From Korobacter sp036501185 (lineage in GTDB: Bacteria > Acidobacteriota > Terriglobia > Terriglobales > Acidobacteriaceae): a DNA stretch of 64,000 nt. How positions within the stretch are numbered: the stretch's first letter is position 1; each line of letters starts with the position of its first letter. The translations under genes were made by a program, and so were the position numbers. Where the stretch lies: assembly GCA_036501185.1 (NCBI GenBank), contig DASYAU010000114.1:1-64000 (forward strand), in the 5' to 3' direction. The notes beneath the pieces were generated by a model. It did no database searches, was not told where the DNA came from, and saw only the letters and a list, made by a program, of their open reading frames with translations. This document shows, piece after piece, positions 25,477 to 35,092 of the stretch.

Positions 25477-26994
25477 ATGCCTGAAACGAAGTCTCCTGTA
25501 AGGACGCCGGAACAGCCAGAAACCGCCTCTGTGAAGAAGGTGGGCTTCGTCTCGCTCGGATGCCCCAAGAACCTGGTTGATAGCGAAGTGATGATGGGCC
25601 TCCTGGCCACAAACGGCGCGCAAATCACCGCCCGCGCCGAAGACGCCGACATAATCGTCGTTAACACCTGCTCGTTCATCGACACGGCCAAGCAGGAGTC
25701 CGTCGACACCATCCTCGAAATGGCCGCCCACAAGGCCACTGGCCGCGCCCAGAAGCTCATCGTCGCCGGCTGCCTAGTCGAGCGCTATCGCAACGAGATC
25801 CAGAAGAACATCCCCGAAGTCGACGCCGTCGTCGGCACAGGCGAGTTGGAATCCATCCTCGCCGCCAGCGGCATCCAGCCGCTCAAATCACACGCGAACT
25901 CCCCGTTCGTCATCCTGAATTCCTCCAGCGCCAGCCAGCAATTGAAATCCGGTATAGCGGATCGTCCCGAAGGCGCAGCCCGTGAGCACTCCGGACGTTT
26001 TTCGCGTAATGAGTGGGACGGCGCCGTCGCCGACCTGCCGAACTATCTTTACGACGAAAACACCCCGCGCATTCTCGCCACGCCAAAATACTCGGCTTAT
26101 ATCAAAATCGCCGAAGGCTGCGATCATCCCTGCTCGTTCTGCATCATCCCGCAGCTGCGCGGCAAGTTCCGCTCGCGCCGCTTCGAATCAGTTGTCGCCG
26201 AAGCCGAACGCCTCGCGAAACAAGGCGTAAAAGAAATCACCCTCATCGGCCAGGACACCACCTGCTACGGCGAAGACCTTGGCCTCAAAGACGGCCTCGC
26301 CCAACTCCTCGAGCGTCTCGCGCGAATCGAAGATCTCCAGTGGGTGCGCTTCCTCTACGCCTATCCCAACAAAATTACCAAGCGCCTGCTCGAAACCATC
26401 GCTGCCAATCCGAAAGTCCCGAACTACATCGACGTCCCGCTGCAACACTCTTCCGCGAACGTCCTCAAGCGCATGAAGCGCGGCGCACACGCTGACATCT
26501 TCCTCACATCGATCGCCGAGATGCGTCGCACCATCCCTGATCTGACACTGCGCACTTCGTTCATAGTGGGTTTCCCCGGCGAAACCGAAGCCGACTTCAA
26601 CCAACTCTGCGAATTCGTGAAAGCCGCGCAGTTCGATTGGCTCGGTGTCTTCAGCTACTCCGACGAAGAAGGCGCAAAAGCCTTTTCTCTGGACGAAAAA
26701 GTTTCCCCCCGCGAAATCGAGCGACGCCGCAAGAAGCTGATGTCGCTTCAAAAGCAGATCAGCCGCAAGAAGCGCAAAGCGCTGATCGGCCGCGAATTCC
26801 ATGTCATTCTGGAAGGCCCCTCCGAAGAAACCGACCTCCTGTGGGAAGGGCGCACCTCCATGCATGCCCCTGAAATCGACGGCAAGGTCTACATCAACGA
26901 TTTCGCCGAGTACGAAAACGTCGAGCCCGGCCAAGTATTTCGCTGCGAAATCACCGAGGCTCACGACTACGACTTGGTCGCGCGTCTCATCTAA
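25477..26994 (+). CDS. rimO: Ribosomal protein uS12 methylthiotransferase
   Basis: A 505-residue radical SAM methylthiotransferase that modifies an aspartate of ribosomal protein S12. The UPF0004 part (GFVSLGCPKNLVDSEVMMG, VNTCSFIDTAKQES, VAGCLVERY) supplies one Fe-S cluster. The SAM motif is EGCDHPCSFCIIPQLRGKFRSR. The C-terminal TRAM domain includes WEGRTSMHAPEIDGKVYIND. The protein is longer than the usual 430-450 residues because about 55 residues rich in Ser, Asn and Ala lie between the two N-terminal domains (about residues 130-187). It heads the co-directional run that extends to 35403. Confidence 0.93.
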   Translation: MPETKSPVRTPEQPETASVKKVGFVSLGCPKNLVDSEVMMGLLATNGAQITARAEDADIIVVNTCSFIDTAKQESVDTILEMAAHKATGRAQKLIVAGCLVERYRNEIQKNIPEVDAVVGTGELESILAASGIQPLKSHANSPFVILNSSSASQQLKSGIADRPEGAAREHSGRFSRNEWDGAVADLPNYLYDENTPRILATPKYSAYIKIAEGCDHPCSFCIIPQLRGKFRSRRFESVVAEAERLAKQGVKEITLIGQDTTCYGEDLGLKDGLAQLLERLARIEDLQWVRFLYAYPNKITKRLLETIAANPKVPNYIDVPLQHSSANVLKRMKRGAHADIFLTSIAEMRRTIPDLTLRTSFIVGFPGETEADFNQLCEFVKAAQFDWLGVFSYSDEEGAKAFSLDEKVSPREIERRRKKLMSLQKQISRKKRKALIGREFHVILEGPSEETDLLWEGRTSMHAPEIDGKVYINDFAEYENVEPGQVFRCEITEAHDYDLVARLI

Positions 26995-27002
26995 CCAACC
27001 GT

Positions 27003-27245
27003 ATGGCCAAGAAGAAAACTACGGGCCTGCGCTGCCCCACCTGTCGCAAGATCGTCCTCCGCACCGATGCTGACTTTCCTTTCTGCTCCGAGCGCTGCAA
27101 GATGATCGACCTCGGCAAATGGGCCAGCGGCGGCTACGTCATCTCCACTCCCATCAACAATGCGGGTGAAGACCTAGAAGGCGATTACAATCTGAACGCA
27201 CCCCGGACCAAGGGACCGAATGGCGGATCAGGCAAGCCCAACTAA
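27003..27245 (+). CDS. yacG: YacG family zinc protein (DNA gyrase inhibitor)
   Basis: An 80-residue protein with one zinc site. CPTCRKIVL and FPFCSERCKMIDLGKWASGGYVI give the four cysteines and the following YacG motif. E. coli YacG binds GyrB and inhibits gyrase. The gene begins 8 bases after rimO, and its end overlaps pgpA by 26 bases, so the three are almost certainly one transcript. Confidence 0.9.
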   Translation: MAKKKTTGLRCPTCRKIVLRTDADFPFCSERCKMIDLGKWASGGYVISTPINNAGEDLEGDYNLNAPRTKGPNGGSGKPN

Positions 27246-27750
27246 GATCAGCACCACTCCCGCGCCCGCCTGGGCGCACTGGACCGCCATTTTTTTCGGC
27301 GCCGGTCTCGGCAAACCCGGCCCCGGCACGTGGGGTTCCGCCGCCACCGTTCTTCTCTGGGCGTTGATCGCGCACTTCACACCCGTCGCCTACCAGCTTT
27401 ACCTCATCCTCGGTCTCACCGCACTCTCGATCGTTGTCGGCATTCCTGCCGCCACTCTCGAAGCCCGTGGCTGCGGCCGCAAAGATCCCTCGCACGTCGT
27501 TATCGACGAAGTCGCCGGTCAGCTCGTCACCCTGATCGCCGCGCCAGTCCGCTGGGCTCCGCTCCTCATCGGCCTCCTCCTGTTCCGCGCCTTCGACATC
27601 ACCAAGCCATTCCCTATCCGCAAACTGGAACAGCTTCCCGAAGGCACTGGCATCGTTGTCGACGACCTCGGCGCCGGCATCTATGCCTGGATCGTGCTCC
27701 AGGCAATCCTCTACTTTGGCCGACAACACGCCTGGCCGGGATTGTCTTGA
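27220..27750 (+). CDS. pgpA: Phosphatidylglycerophosphatase A
   Basis: A 176-residue membrane protein that dephosphorylates phosphatidylglycerol phosphate in phospholipid synthesis. The PgpA signatures FFGAGLGKPGPGTWGS, DPSHVVIDEVAGQLVTL and FDITKPFPIRKLE are present, with three or four hydrophobic segments. It overlaps yacG by 26 bases. It is the first of several lipid genes in this run (with plsY, gpsA, the lgt paralogue and the Tes-like gene). Confidence 0.93.
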   Translation: MADQASPTKISTTPAPAWAHWTAIFFGAGLGKPGPGTWGSAATVLLWALIAHFTPVAYQLYLILGLTALSIVVGIPAATLEARGCGRKDPSHVVIDEVAGQLVTLIAAPVRWAPLLIGLLLFRAFDITKPFPIRKLEQLPEGTGIVVDDLGAGIYAWIVLQAILYFGRQHAWPGLS

Positions 27751-27834
27751 ATTTTCATTTCAGCGGAATCAGGATTTCCATACACCCGTCCATCTCTGCA
27801 CGCCTAACTTTTTGATACCCTTGAAGAGCCGCGC

Positions 27835-28875
27835 ATGACCGACCCCGGATTCACCCAGCGCAACGGCCAGCCCCACATCGACTCCATCGAGCCCGCCTTT
27901 GCCATGCCCGGCGGCGAAATCAAGCTCATCGGCCACGCCCTCGCCCCGCGCGCCCTCAGCCGGCCCGTCGTGCAGTTCGGAGACACCTCCGCCCCTATCG
28001 TCATCGGCTCCGAAAAGTTTGTCGTTGCCCGCGTTCCGCACGATTCGCCCTCGAGTCACGTCTCCATCCAAGTCGACGGCCGTTCCAGCAATCAGCAAAT
28101 GGTCCGGGTCTCCATGCCGATTGCCGAAAATCTTCACCCCGTCGCCAACCCAGCCATTGATCACGAAGGCAATCTCTACGTCACCTTCTCCGGATCGCGC
28201 GGCCAAAAAGTTCCCGTCGCCATCTACAAAGTTGACACCAACTACACCGTAAAACCCTTTGTCACGGAGATGATGAATCCCACCGGCATGGCTTTCGACC
28301 GCGCGGGCCAACTTTACGTCTCCTCGCGCTTCGATGGCTCCGTCTACCGCGTGGCCGCGAACGGAACCATGTCCAGCTACGCCGAAGGCATGGGTGTAGC
28401 CACCGGCATCGCCTTCGACACGCAGGAAAATCTCTTCGTTGGCGACCGCAGCGGCACCGTCTTCAAAATCGCGCGCGACCGCCAGATCTACGTCTTCGCC
28501 ACCCTCGAACCCAGCGTCTCCGCCTACCACCTGGCCTTCGGGCCCGCGGGCAATCTCTACGTCAGCGGCCCAACCACCGGCAGTTTCGACACCGTTTACC
28601 AGATCAGCCCGGAAGGTGAAGTCACTACCTACTACCGCGGCCTCGGCCGACCGCAAGGCCTCGCCTTCGATATCGACGGCAATCTCTACGTCGCCGCCTC
28701 TCTCAATGGCAAACGCGGGATCGTCCGCGTCAACCCCCGCCACGAAGGCTCGCTCGTTGTCTCCGGCAACAACCTCGTCGGCCTCGCCTTTGCCCCCAAC
28801 CGCGCGGTGGTCCTAGCCACAACTGACTCCGTCCACCACCTCTGGTGGGACATCCAGGGCCGTCCCCTCTTTTAA
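27835..28875 (+). CDS. IPT/TIG plus NHL-repeat beta-propeller protein
   Basis: A 346-residue protein without a clear signal peptide. Residues 14-95 resemble an IPT/TIG immunoglobulin-like domain (PHIDSIEPAFAMPGGEIKLIGHAL). From about residue 105 repeats of the NHL/SMP-30 type recur: DHEGNLYVTFSG, DRAGQLYVSSRFDG, DTQENLFVGDRSG, GPAGNLYVSGPTT and DIDGNLYVAASLNG. They predict a six-bladed propeller. NHL propellers bind ligands or proteins. The role is unknown, and its position between pgpA and cinA may be incidental. Confidence 0.8.
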   Translation: MTDPGFTQRNGQPHIDSIEPAFAMPGGEIKLIGHALAPRALSRPVVQFGDTSAPIVIGSEKFVVARVPHDSPSSHVSIQVDGRSSNQQMVRVSMPIAENLHPVANPAIDHEGNLYVTFSGSRGQKVPVAIYKVDTNYTVKPFVTEMMNPTGMAFDRAGQLYVSSRFDGSVYRVAANGTMSSYAEGMGVATGIAFDTQENLFVGDRSGTVFKIARDRQIYVFATLEPSVSAYHLAFGPAGNLYVSGPTTGSFDTVYQISPEGEVTTYYRGLGRPQGLAFDIDGNLYVAASLNGKRGIVRVNPRHEGSLVVSGNNLVGLAFAPNRAVVLATTDSVHHLWWDIQGRPLF

Positions 28876-29016
28876 CCACTGAGGAACCAGAAAAAGTCAG
28901 AGTTTTCAGGACCGCCTTCGTTCACTCAAAATTTCTCAGGCCGCCGAATCCGTCATCGCCGCGAGTCCTCCACCCAAGAAGCCTCCGTGATCCCTCCGTG
29001 TCCCCTGTGGTTAAAG
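28871..29016. repeat. Intergenic element bounded by inverted ttaaccac / gtggttaa ends
   Basis: The left end is tttaaccactgagg (28871-28884), overlapping the stop of the NHL gene. The right end is cctctgtggttaa-like (ctccgtgtcccctgtggtta with aag, 28994-29016). The outer ends are inverted copies of each other. The right half nearly repeats 21298-21320. The interval codes for nothing evident. Confidence 0.5.
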
Positions 29017-29043
29017 CTTTTGTTTTTCCGTTAAACTGATCAA

Positions 29044-30288
29044 GTGATCGCCGAGATCGTCGCCATTGGGTCCGAACTCCTAACCCCTTTTCGTCAGGAT
29101 ACGAACTCGCTGTACCTCACCCAACGCTTGAACGAGTTGGGAATCGAGGTCGCGTTCAAAGACGTCGTCGGCGACTCTCGCTCGAACCTCGCCACCGTCG
29201 CGGGCATTGCCGTGCAGCGCGCCAACGTCATCATCTTCATGGGTGGACTCGGCCCCACCGAAGACGACCTTACCCGCGAAGCCGTGGCCGAAGCCCTCGG
29301 CCTTCGCCTCAAGCGCAATCCCGATCTCGTCGCCGAACTCTACAAGCGTTTCGCCTCGCGCCGCGTCACCATGCCGGAAAATAATATGCGCCAGGCCGAC
29401 GTTATCGCCGGCGCCGAGGTCCTTCCGAACGCCAACGGGTCCGCCCCCGGACAATTTATCGAAGGTGCCCAGGACGGTTCTCCGCGCTACATCTTTCTGC
29501 TCCCCGGCCCGCCCCACGAACTCAAAGCCATGTGGCACGACCAATGCCAACAGATGCTCCGCGACCGCGTCCCACGCGCCTACATCGCCACGCGCGAATT
29601 GCGCATCACAAGCCTCGGCGAATCCACCGTCGACGCCCGTGTCGCCCCGATCTATAGCCAGTACAAGAACATCGACACCACGATCCTCGCCAAGCCCGGC
29701 GAGGTCTCGCTCCATCTCAAGTGTCGCGCCAAGTCGCTCGAAGAAGCGCAAGCCGCGGTCGATCAGCTTGCCGCCGAACTCGAAGACGAGCTCGACGACT
29801 CCGTCTTCTCCAGCAACGGCGAATCACTCGAGCAGATCGTGGGCTACTACCTGCAAATGCGCAGCGCTACCATCAGCGTCGCCGAAAGCTGCACCGGCGG
29901 CCTGTTAGCCGAGCGGCTCACGAGCGTGAGCGGGAGTTCCCGCTACTTCCTCGGGGGAGCCGTCGTCTACTCGAATCACCTCAAGACGCTGCTCGCCGAC
30001 GTTCCTCCGATGATGATCGAAGAATATGGAGCTGTCAGCCGGCAGGTCGCCGTCGCACTCGCCGAAAATTTCCGCGAGATCACCGGAGCAACCATCGGCG
30101 TAGGCGTCACCGGCGTCGCCGGCCCTACCGGGGGCAGCGACGACAAGCCCGTCGGCCTCGTCTACATCGCGGTCGCCGACGAACTTGGCACCGACGTAGT
30201 CGAACGCCGCTTTCCCGGCGATCGCGAACGCATTCGCTGGTGGTCCAGCCAGGTCGCCCTTGATATGGTCCGCAAAAAACTGATCTGA
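29044..30288 (+). CDS. cinA: CinA family protein (nicotinamide-nucleotide amidase / ADP-ribose pyrophosphatase)
   Basis: A 414-residue two-domain protein. The N-terminal MoCF-like domain has EIVAIGSELLTPFRQDTNS and FMGGLGPTEDDLTREAVAEALG. The C-terminal CinA domain has SVAESCTGGLLAERLTSVSGSSRYFLGG and GVGVTGVAGPTGG, which carry the deamidase active site. CinA recycles pyridine nucleotides by deamidating NMN. The GTG start at 29044 is favoured because the family sequence begins there. Adjacent pgpA and cinA genes are common in bacteria. Confidence 0.92.
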   Translation: MIAEIVAIGSELLTPFRQDTNSLYLTQRLNELGIEVAFKDVVGDSRSNLATVAGIAVQRANVIIFMGGLGPTEDDLTREAVAEALGLRLKRNPDLVAELYKRFASRRVTMPENNMRQADVIAGAEVLPNANGSAPGQFIEGAQDGSPRYIFLLPGPPHELKAMWHDQCQQMLRDRVPRAYIATRELRITSLGESTVDARVAPIYSQYKNIDTTILAKPGEVSLHLKCRAKSLEEAQAAVDQLAAELEDELDDSVFSSNGESLEQIVGYYLQMRSATISVAESCTGGLLAERLTSVSGSSRYFLGGAVVYSNHLKTLLADVPPMMIEEYGAVSRQVAVALAENFREITGATIGVGVTGVAGPTGGSDDKPVGLVYIAVADELGTDVVERRFPGDRERIRWWSSQVALDMVRKKLI

Positions 30289-30289
30289 A

Positions 30290-30862
30290 ATGCGCCTCTT
30301 CTTCGCCCTCGACATTGCTCCCGAAATCCGTCGCGCCCTCACTAGCTACGTCGACTCACTCCGCCGCGTCCCCGGCATCCGCTTCATGCCGTCCGAGAGC
30401 TATCACGTGACTCTGAAATTTCTCGGCGAAGTGCAGGATCCCGATCGCGCCAAACACGCCGCCGAAATTGTCCGTGCGGAATCCTTCAAAATCTCTTTCC
30501 GCGAAACCGGATTCTTCCCCAATCCAAAATCTCCACGCGTATATTGGGCCGGCATCCACGCCGACGATCGCCTCCCACAACTCGCTGCCGCGCTCGACGA
30601 ATCTCTCTCACACGCCGGCTTCTCCAAAGAGGAACGCCCCTTCCGCCCACATCTCACCCTCGCCCGCAGCGGCTCCGGTTCACCCACGCCGCGCCGCGAC
30701 GAGCAGCCAGTTGCCGGTTTTCGCGCACTCGTCTATTTAGTCGAGAAGAATCCTCCGCCCGACTTCGGTACAATGACGGCCAGTGAATTCTTTCTCTATG
30801 AGAGCAAGCTATCGCCGCGCGGTGCTCAATACACCAAGGTCGCGCGCTTCCCTCTGCTGTAA
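30290..30862 (+). CDS. thpR: RNA 2',3'-cyclic 3'-phosphodiesterase
   Basis: A 190-residue 2H-phosphoesterase. Two HxT motifs are present: YHVTLKFLGEV near residue 40 and FRPHLTLAR near residue 118. The length and order fit ThpR (LigT), which hydrolyses 2',3'-cyclic phosphate ends of RNA. The start lies two bases after the cinA stop, so the two are cotranscribed. Confidence 0.92.
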   Translation: MRLFFALDIAPEIRRALTSYVDSLRRVPGIRFMPSESYHVTLKFLGEVQDPDRAKHAAEIVRAESFKISFRETGFFPNPKSPRVYWAGIHADDRLPQLAAALDESLSHAGFSKEERPFRPHLTLARSGSGSPTPRRDEQPVAGFRALVYLVEKNPPPDFGTMTASEFFLYESKLSPRGAQYTKVARFPLL

Positions 30863-30880
30863 AGTCGAGAGCTCGCCACG

Positions 30881-31524
<644 letters not shown>

Positions 31525-31528
<4 letters not shown>

Positions 31529-32538
31529 GCCGCGTCGCAGTCATCGGCGCTGGAGCTTGGGGCACTGCCCTCGCCATCGTCCTCGGCCGTAAAGCCACGC
31601 ACGACGTTCGTCTCTGGGCCTTCGAACACGAGGTCTGCGCTTCCATCGCCCAGCGCCGCACCAACGACCTCTTTCTTCCCGGCGCGCGTATCCCCGACGC
31701 GGTCGTCCCCACCAATTCACTCGCCGAAGCCCTGCGCGACGCCGAACTGGTCGTCAGCGTCATGCCCTCGCACCACGTGCGTCGCCTGTTCAGCCAAATG
31801 CTTCCGCTATTGGACGACAGCATGCTCTTCATCAGCGCCACCAAGGGTGTGGAAGACAAATCGTACGCGCGGATGTCCGAGATCATCGCCGAAGTCGTTG
31901 CCGAGAAATTCACCCCGCGAATCGTGGCCGTCAGCGGCCCAAGTTTCGCAAAGGAAGTCGCCAAGGGCGATCCCACGGCGATCACCGCCGCCTCTGCGAG
32001 TGTCGATCTCGCCCGCACAGTGCAGCAAACTTTCAGCGACCCGCGCTTCCGCGTCTACACCAATAACGACGTCGTGGGCGTGGAACTAGGCGGCGCGCTC
32101 AAGAACGTCATCGCCATCGCCGCCGGTATTTGCGACGGCCTCGGTCTTGGCCACAACAGCATCGCCGCGCTCATCACCCGCGGCCTCGCCGAAATCACCC
32201 GCCTCTCGCTCGCCTGTGGAGGCCGCATCGAAACCATGGCCGGCCTCGCTGGCCTTGGCGACCTCGTCCTCACCTGCACGGGGGGCCTCTCGCGCAATCG
32301 CAGTGTCGGAGTGGAACTCGGCCGCGGCCGCAAGCTCCCCGACATCATCGCCGGCATGCACGGCATGGTTGCCGAAGGCGTCCTCACCACCAACGCCGCC
32401 CTCGGGCTATCCCAAAAATACAAAGTCGAAATGCCCATCACCCAGCAGATGCACGCCATCCTCCACGAGGGAAAAACCCCCGGCGAAGCTATCCGCGAAC
32501 TCATGTCGCGCCCCTCAACCACCGAGGTCTGGCTCTAG
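31525..32538 (+). CDS. gpsA: Glycerol-3-phosphate dehydrogenase [NAD(P)+]
   Basis: A 337-residue cytoplasmic enzyme that reduces dihydroxyacetone phosphate to sn-glycerol 3-phosphate. The Rossmann motif is VAVIGAGAWGTALAIVLGR. The catalytic region has VSGPSFAKEVAKGDPTA and VELGGALKNVIAIAAGICDGLGLG. The C-terminal domain has GLAGLGDLVLTCTGGLSRN. The ATG at 31525 is coupled to plsY by ATGA, so supply and acylation of glycerol 3-phosphate share one transcript. Confidence 0.95.
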
Positions 32539-32589
32539 AGCACTTCTCCGTTGCGCAGCGCTCGCCTGCCGTGCACAATCTTCTCTCCC

Positions 32590-33357
32590 GTGCACTTCCC
32601 GCTTTATATCCACATCGGACGCCTCTCGATCCACCCCCATTGGATCTTCGAAGCGCTTGCGTACTTCGTCGGATTCCGCTTCTACCTCCGCCTCCGCCGC
32701 CGGGGCGACCATATCAACGACGACACGCGCTGGTGGGTGATCACCGCCGCCGCACTCGGCGCCGCCATCGGAAGCAAACTGCTCTCGATCTTCGAGGAGC
32801 CGAGCTACCTGCTCGCGCACTGGCGCACGCCCTACCTGCTGCTCAATGGAAAGACGATTGTCGGTGGCCTCATTGGCGGATGGATCGCCGTTGAATTCTG
32901 CAAGCGCCGCCTGAACGAGCAGCAACGCACCGGAGACCTCTTCGCGCTGCCGATCTGCCTCGGCATTGCCATCGGTCGCATCGGCTGCTTTCTCACCGGC
33001 CCGGAAGACCACACCTTTGGCGCCGCTTCTTCGCTTCCCTGGGCGATGGATTTCGGCGACGGCACCCGCCGTCATCCGCTTCCGATCTACGAAATCTTTT
33101 TCCTGTTGTTCCTCGCCGCGTGGCTCTGGCACGTCCAGCGCCGCCCGCATGTCAGCGGCGACGTCTTCAAAATATTCATGGTCGCCTATACGTCCTGGCG
33201 GTTCGCCACCGAGTTTCTCAAGGACCGTGAGCCGCTGGTCTTCGACATCACAGCCATCCAGTGGGCCTGCCTCGGCGTGCTTTTCTTCGACGCGCCCGAC
33301 ATCCTCCGCTGGCTCCGCCACTCGCCGCGCCGCATCGCCATGGAGGCCGCAGACTAA
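32590..33357 (+). CDS. Divergent prolipoprotein diacylglyceryl transferase (Lgt) paralogue
   Basis: A 255-residue polytopic membrane protein of the Lgt family, with seven or so helices. Family landmarks are IHPHWIFEALAYFVGF, GKTIVGGLIGGW, GIAIGRIGCFLTGPEDHTFG and RFATEFLKDRE. Key Lgt residues are altered. The HGG motif reads VGG, and the signature GRIGNF.NGE reads GRIGCFLTGPE, losing both asparagines. Ordinary Lgt moves diacylglycerol from phosphatidylglycerol to lipoprotein cysteine. This copy may handle phospholipid in another way. It shares one base with the radical SAM start (TAATG). The GTG at 32590 is a likely start, and an upstream TTG at 32551 is possible. Confidence 0.8.
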   Translation: MHFPLYIHIGRLSIHPHWIFEALAYFVGFRFYLRLRRRGDHINDDTRWWVITAAALGAAIGSKLLSIFEEPSYLLAHWRTPYLLLNGKTIVGGLIGGWIAVEFCKRRLNEQQRTGDLFALPICLGIAIGRIGCFLTGPEDHTFGAASSLPWAMDFGDGTRRHPLPIYEIFFLLFLAAWLWHVQRRPHVSGDVFKIFMVAYTSWRFATEFLKDREPLVFDITAIQWACLGVLFFDAPDILRWLRHSPRRIAMEAAD

Positions 33358-34793
33358 TGGCCAAGACTCGCCCGTACACCTTCTACGACGTAGCCGTCTC
33401 CATCTGCACCCAGTGCTATCGCAAGATGGAGGCGAAAATCATCTTTCTCGACGGCTCGGTTTTTCTGCTCAAGCACTGTCCCGTGCACGGCAACGAAAAA
33501 GTCCTCATCGCCGACGACATCGACTACTATCGCCGCTGCCGCGAGGTCTTCATCAAGCCGCCCGAAATGCCCGCCGTCTACAACACGCCCGTCAAGTGGG
33601 GATGCCCCTATGATTGCGGCCTCTGCAGCGATCACGAACAGCACTCCTGTCTCTCGCTCGTCGAAATCTGCGACTACTGCAACCTGAGCTGCCCCATCTG
33701 CTACGCCTCCAGCGGCCCCGCGCGGCAGAGCTTCCGCTCACTAGCACAGATCGAAAACATGCTCGACGCCGTCGTCCGCAACGAGCTCCAACCCGATGTC
33801 GTGCAGATCTCCGGCGGCGAACCGACCATGCATCCCGACTTCTTCGCCGTCCTCGACGCCGCCAAGCAACGTCCCATCCGCCATCTCATGGTGAACACCA
33901 ACGGCGTCCGCATCGCCCAGGACGAAGCCTTCGCCGAGCGCCTCGCCTCGTACATGCCGGACTTTGAGCTATATCTCCAGTTCGATAGCTTCGAGCGCGA
34001 CCCGCTCATGAAACTGCGCGGCGCTGATCTTCGCAGCATTCGCCTGAAAGCCATCCAGCGCCTCAACGCCCTCGGCATCTCCACCACGCTAGTTGTCACT
34101 TTGCAAAGAGGCTTAAACGATCACGAGATCGGCAAGACCATCGACTATGCGCTCCAGCAGCCATGCATCCGCGGCGTCACCTTCCAGCCCGTGCAGGACG
34201 CCGGCCGCACCGACGGCTTCGATCCGGCGCGCGATCGACTCACCCTCAGCGAAGTGCGCCGCAAAATCCTCGACCAAACCAAGGTTTTCCGTCCCGAAGA
34301 CGTCATCCCCGTCCCCTGCCACCCCGACAGCCTCGCCATGGCCTACGCGCTGAAAGTCGGCGAACAAGTCATGCCGCTCACCGGCATGATCGACCCGCAA
34401 ATCCTCATTAACGCCGACCGCAATACCGTTCTCTACGAACAGGAAGACGAACTCAAGCAGCAAATCTTCCGCCTCTTCTCCACCAACCACTCGCCGCAAT
34501 CCGGCGCCAACTCGCTGCGCGACCTCCTCTGCTGCCTCCCACAAGTCTCCGCGCCAGGCTCGTTCGGCTACGAAAATGTTTTTCGCGTCATCATCATGCA
34601 ATTCATCGACGCGCACGCGTTCGACGTCCGCTCCGTGAAGAAAAGCTGCGTCCACATCGTCCACCCCGATGGCCGCCTCATTCCTTTCGATACTTACAAC
34701 CTCTTCTATCGGGATTCCCTCGAGCAAACGCGACTGGCACCGTTGCGTGCGCTAGAAGAAAGCCACTTTGTGGAGATCTCTCGCACATGCTGA
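33357..34793 (+). CDS. Radical SAM enzyme resembling tetraether synthase / membrane-spanning lipid synthase
   Basis: A 478-residue radical SAM protein. The SAM cluster motif is C108-x3-C112-x2-C115 (CNLSCPICYASSG). A second CxxxCxxC (GCPYDCGLC, C83/C87/C90), then H93, C98 and C105, precede it, and N-terminal C17/C20/C41 form a rubredoxin- or zinc-ribbon-like site. This layout (CxxC, KHCPVHG, CPYDCGLCxxH, SAM motif, QISGGEPTMHPDF, FQPVQDAGR, VPCHPDSL) is that of the family of archaeal Tes (M. jannaschii MJ0619), which joins lipid tails carbon to carbon. Such proteins are often annotated as 'pterin methyltransferase'. Placement behind plsY, gpsA and an lgt paralogue supports a lipid role. The exact substrate is inference. 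Confidence 0.8.
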   Translation: MAKTRPYTFYDVAVSICTQCYRKMEAKIIFLDGSVFLLKHCPVHGNEKVLIADDIDYYRRCREVFIKPPEMPAVYNTPVKWGCPYDCGLCSDHEQHSCLSLVEICDYCNLSCPICYASSGPARQSFRSLAQIENMLDAVVRNELQPDVVQISGGEPTMHPDFFAVLDAAKQRPIRHLMVNTNGVRIAQDEAFAERLASYMPDFELYLQFDSFERDPLMKLRGADLRSIRLKAIQRLNALGISTTLVVTLQRGLNDHEIGKTIDYALQQPCIRGVTFQPVQDAGRTDGFDPARDRLTLSEVRRKILDQTKVFRPEDVIPVPCHPDSLAMAYALKVGEQVMPLTGMIDPQILINADRNTVLYEQEDELKQQIFRLFSTNHSPQSGANSLRDLLCCLPQVSAPGSFGYENVFRVIIMQFIDAHAFDVRSVKKSCVHIVHPDGRLIPFDTYNLFYRDSLEQTRLAPLRALEESHFVEISRTC

Positions 34794-35092
34794 CCAATCC
34801 CGCTCCCGATATCTCCAGCCGCGGCTGGCCGATCTTTTTCGCGATCGTGCTCGGCTTCTTTTATCTTCTCGGCGATGGGCTCATCTTTTCGCGCGTCCAG
34901 GGATGGCAAACTGCGCTGTGGGCTGCGTTTCCGCTCGGCCAGTTCATCTACATCGGACCCTTGGCCTATAGCCGCTCGAAGTCGGGTCAACGCAAAGCGA
35001 TGCAGGGCTGGCTCATCGGCGCTGCGATTTCCGCCGTGATTTACGCCCCTTGCTGGGGCCTGGCCTGGATCATCATCTCCCAAAAACGATGA
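34787..35092 (+). CDS. Small membrane protein coupled to the Tes-like gene
   Basis: A 101-residue protein with about three hydrophobic helices: PIFFAIVLGFFYLLGDGLIF, ALWAAFPLGQFIYIGPLAY and GWLIGAAISAVIYAPCWGLA. A basic loop (SRSKSGQRKAMQ) lies between the second and third. Its start lies inside the last codons of the Tes-like gene, and its stop overlaps the next start (ATGA). It is probably translated in fixed proportion with them. No family is recognised. A partner, anchor or lipid-presenting subunit of the radical SAM enzyme is plausible. Confidence 0.75.
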   Translation: MLTNPAPDISSRGWPIFFAIVLGFFYLLGDGLIFSRVQGWQTALWAAFPLGQFIYIGPLAYSRSKSGQRKAMQGWLIGAAISAVIYAPCWGLAWIIISQKR

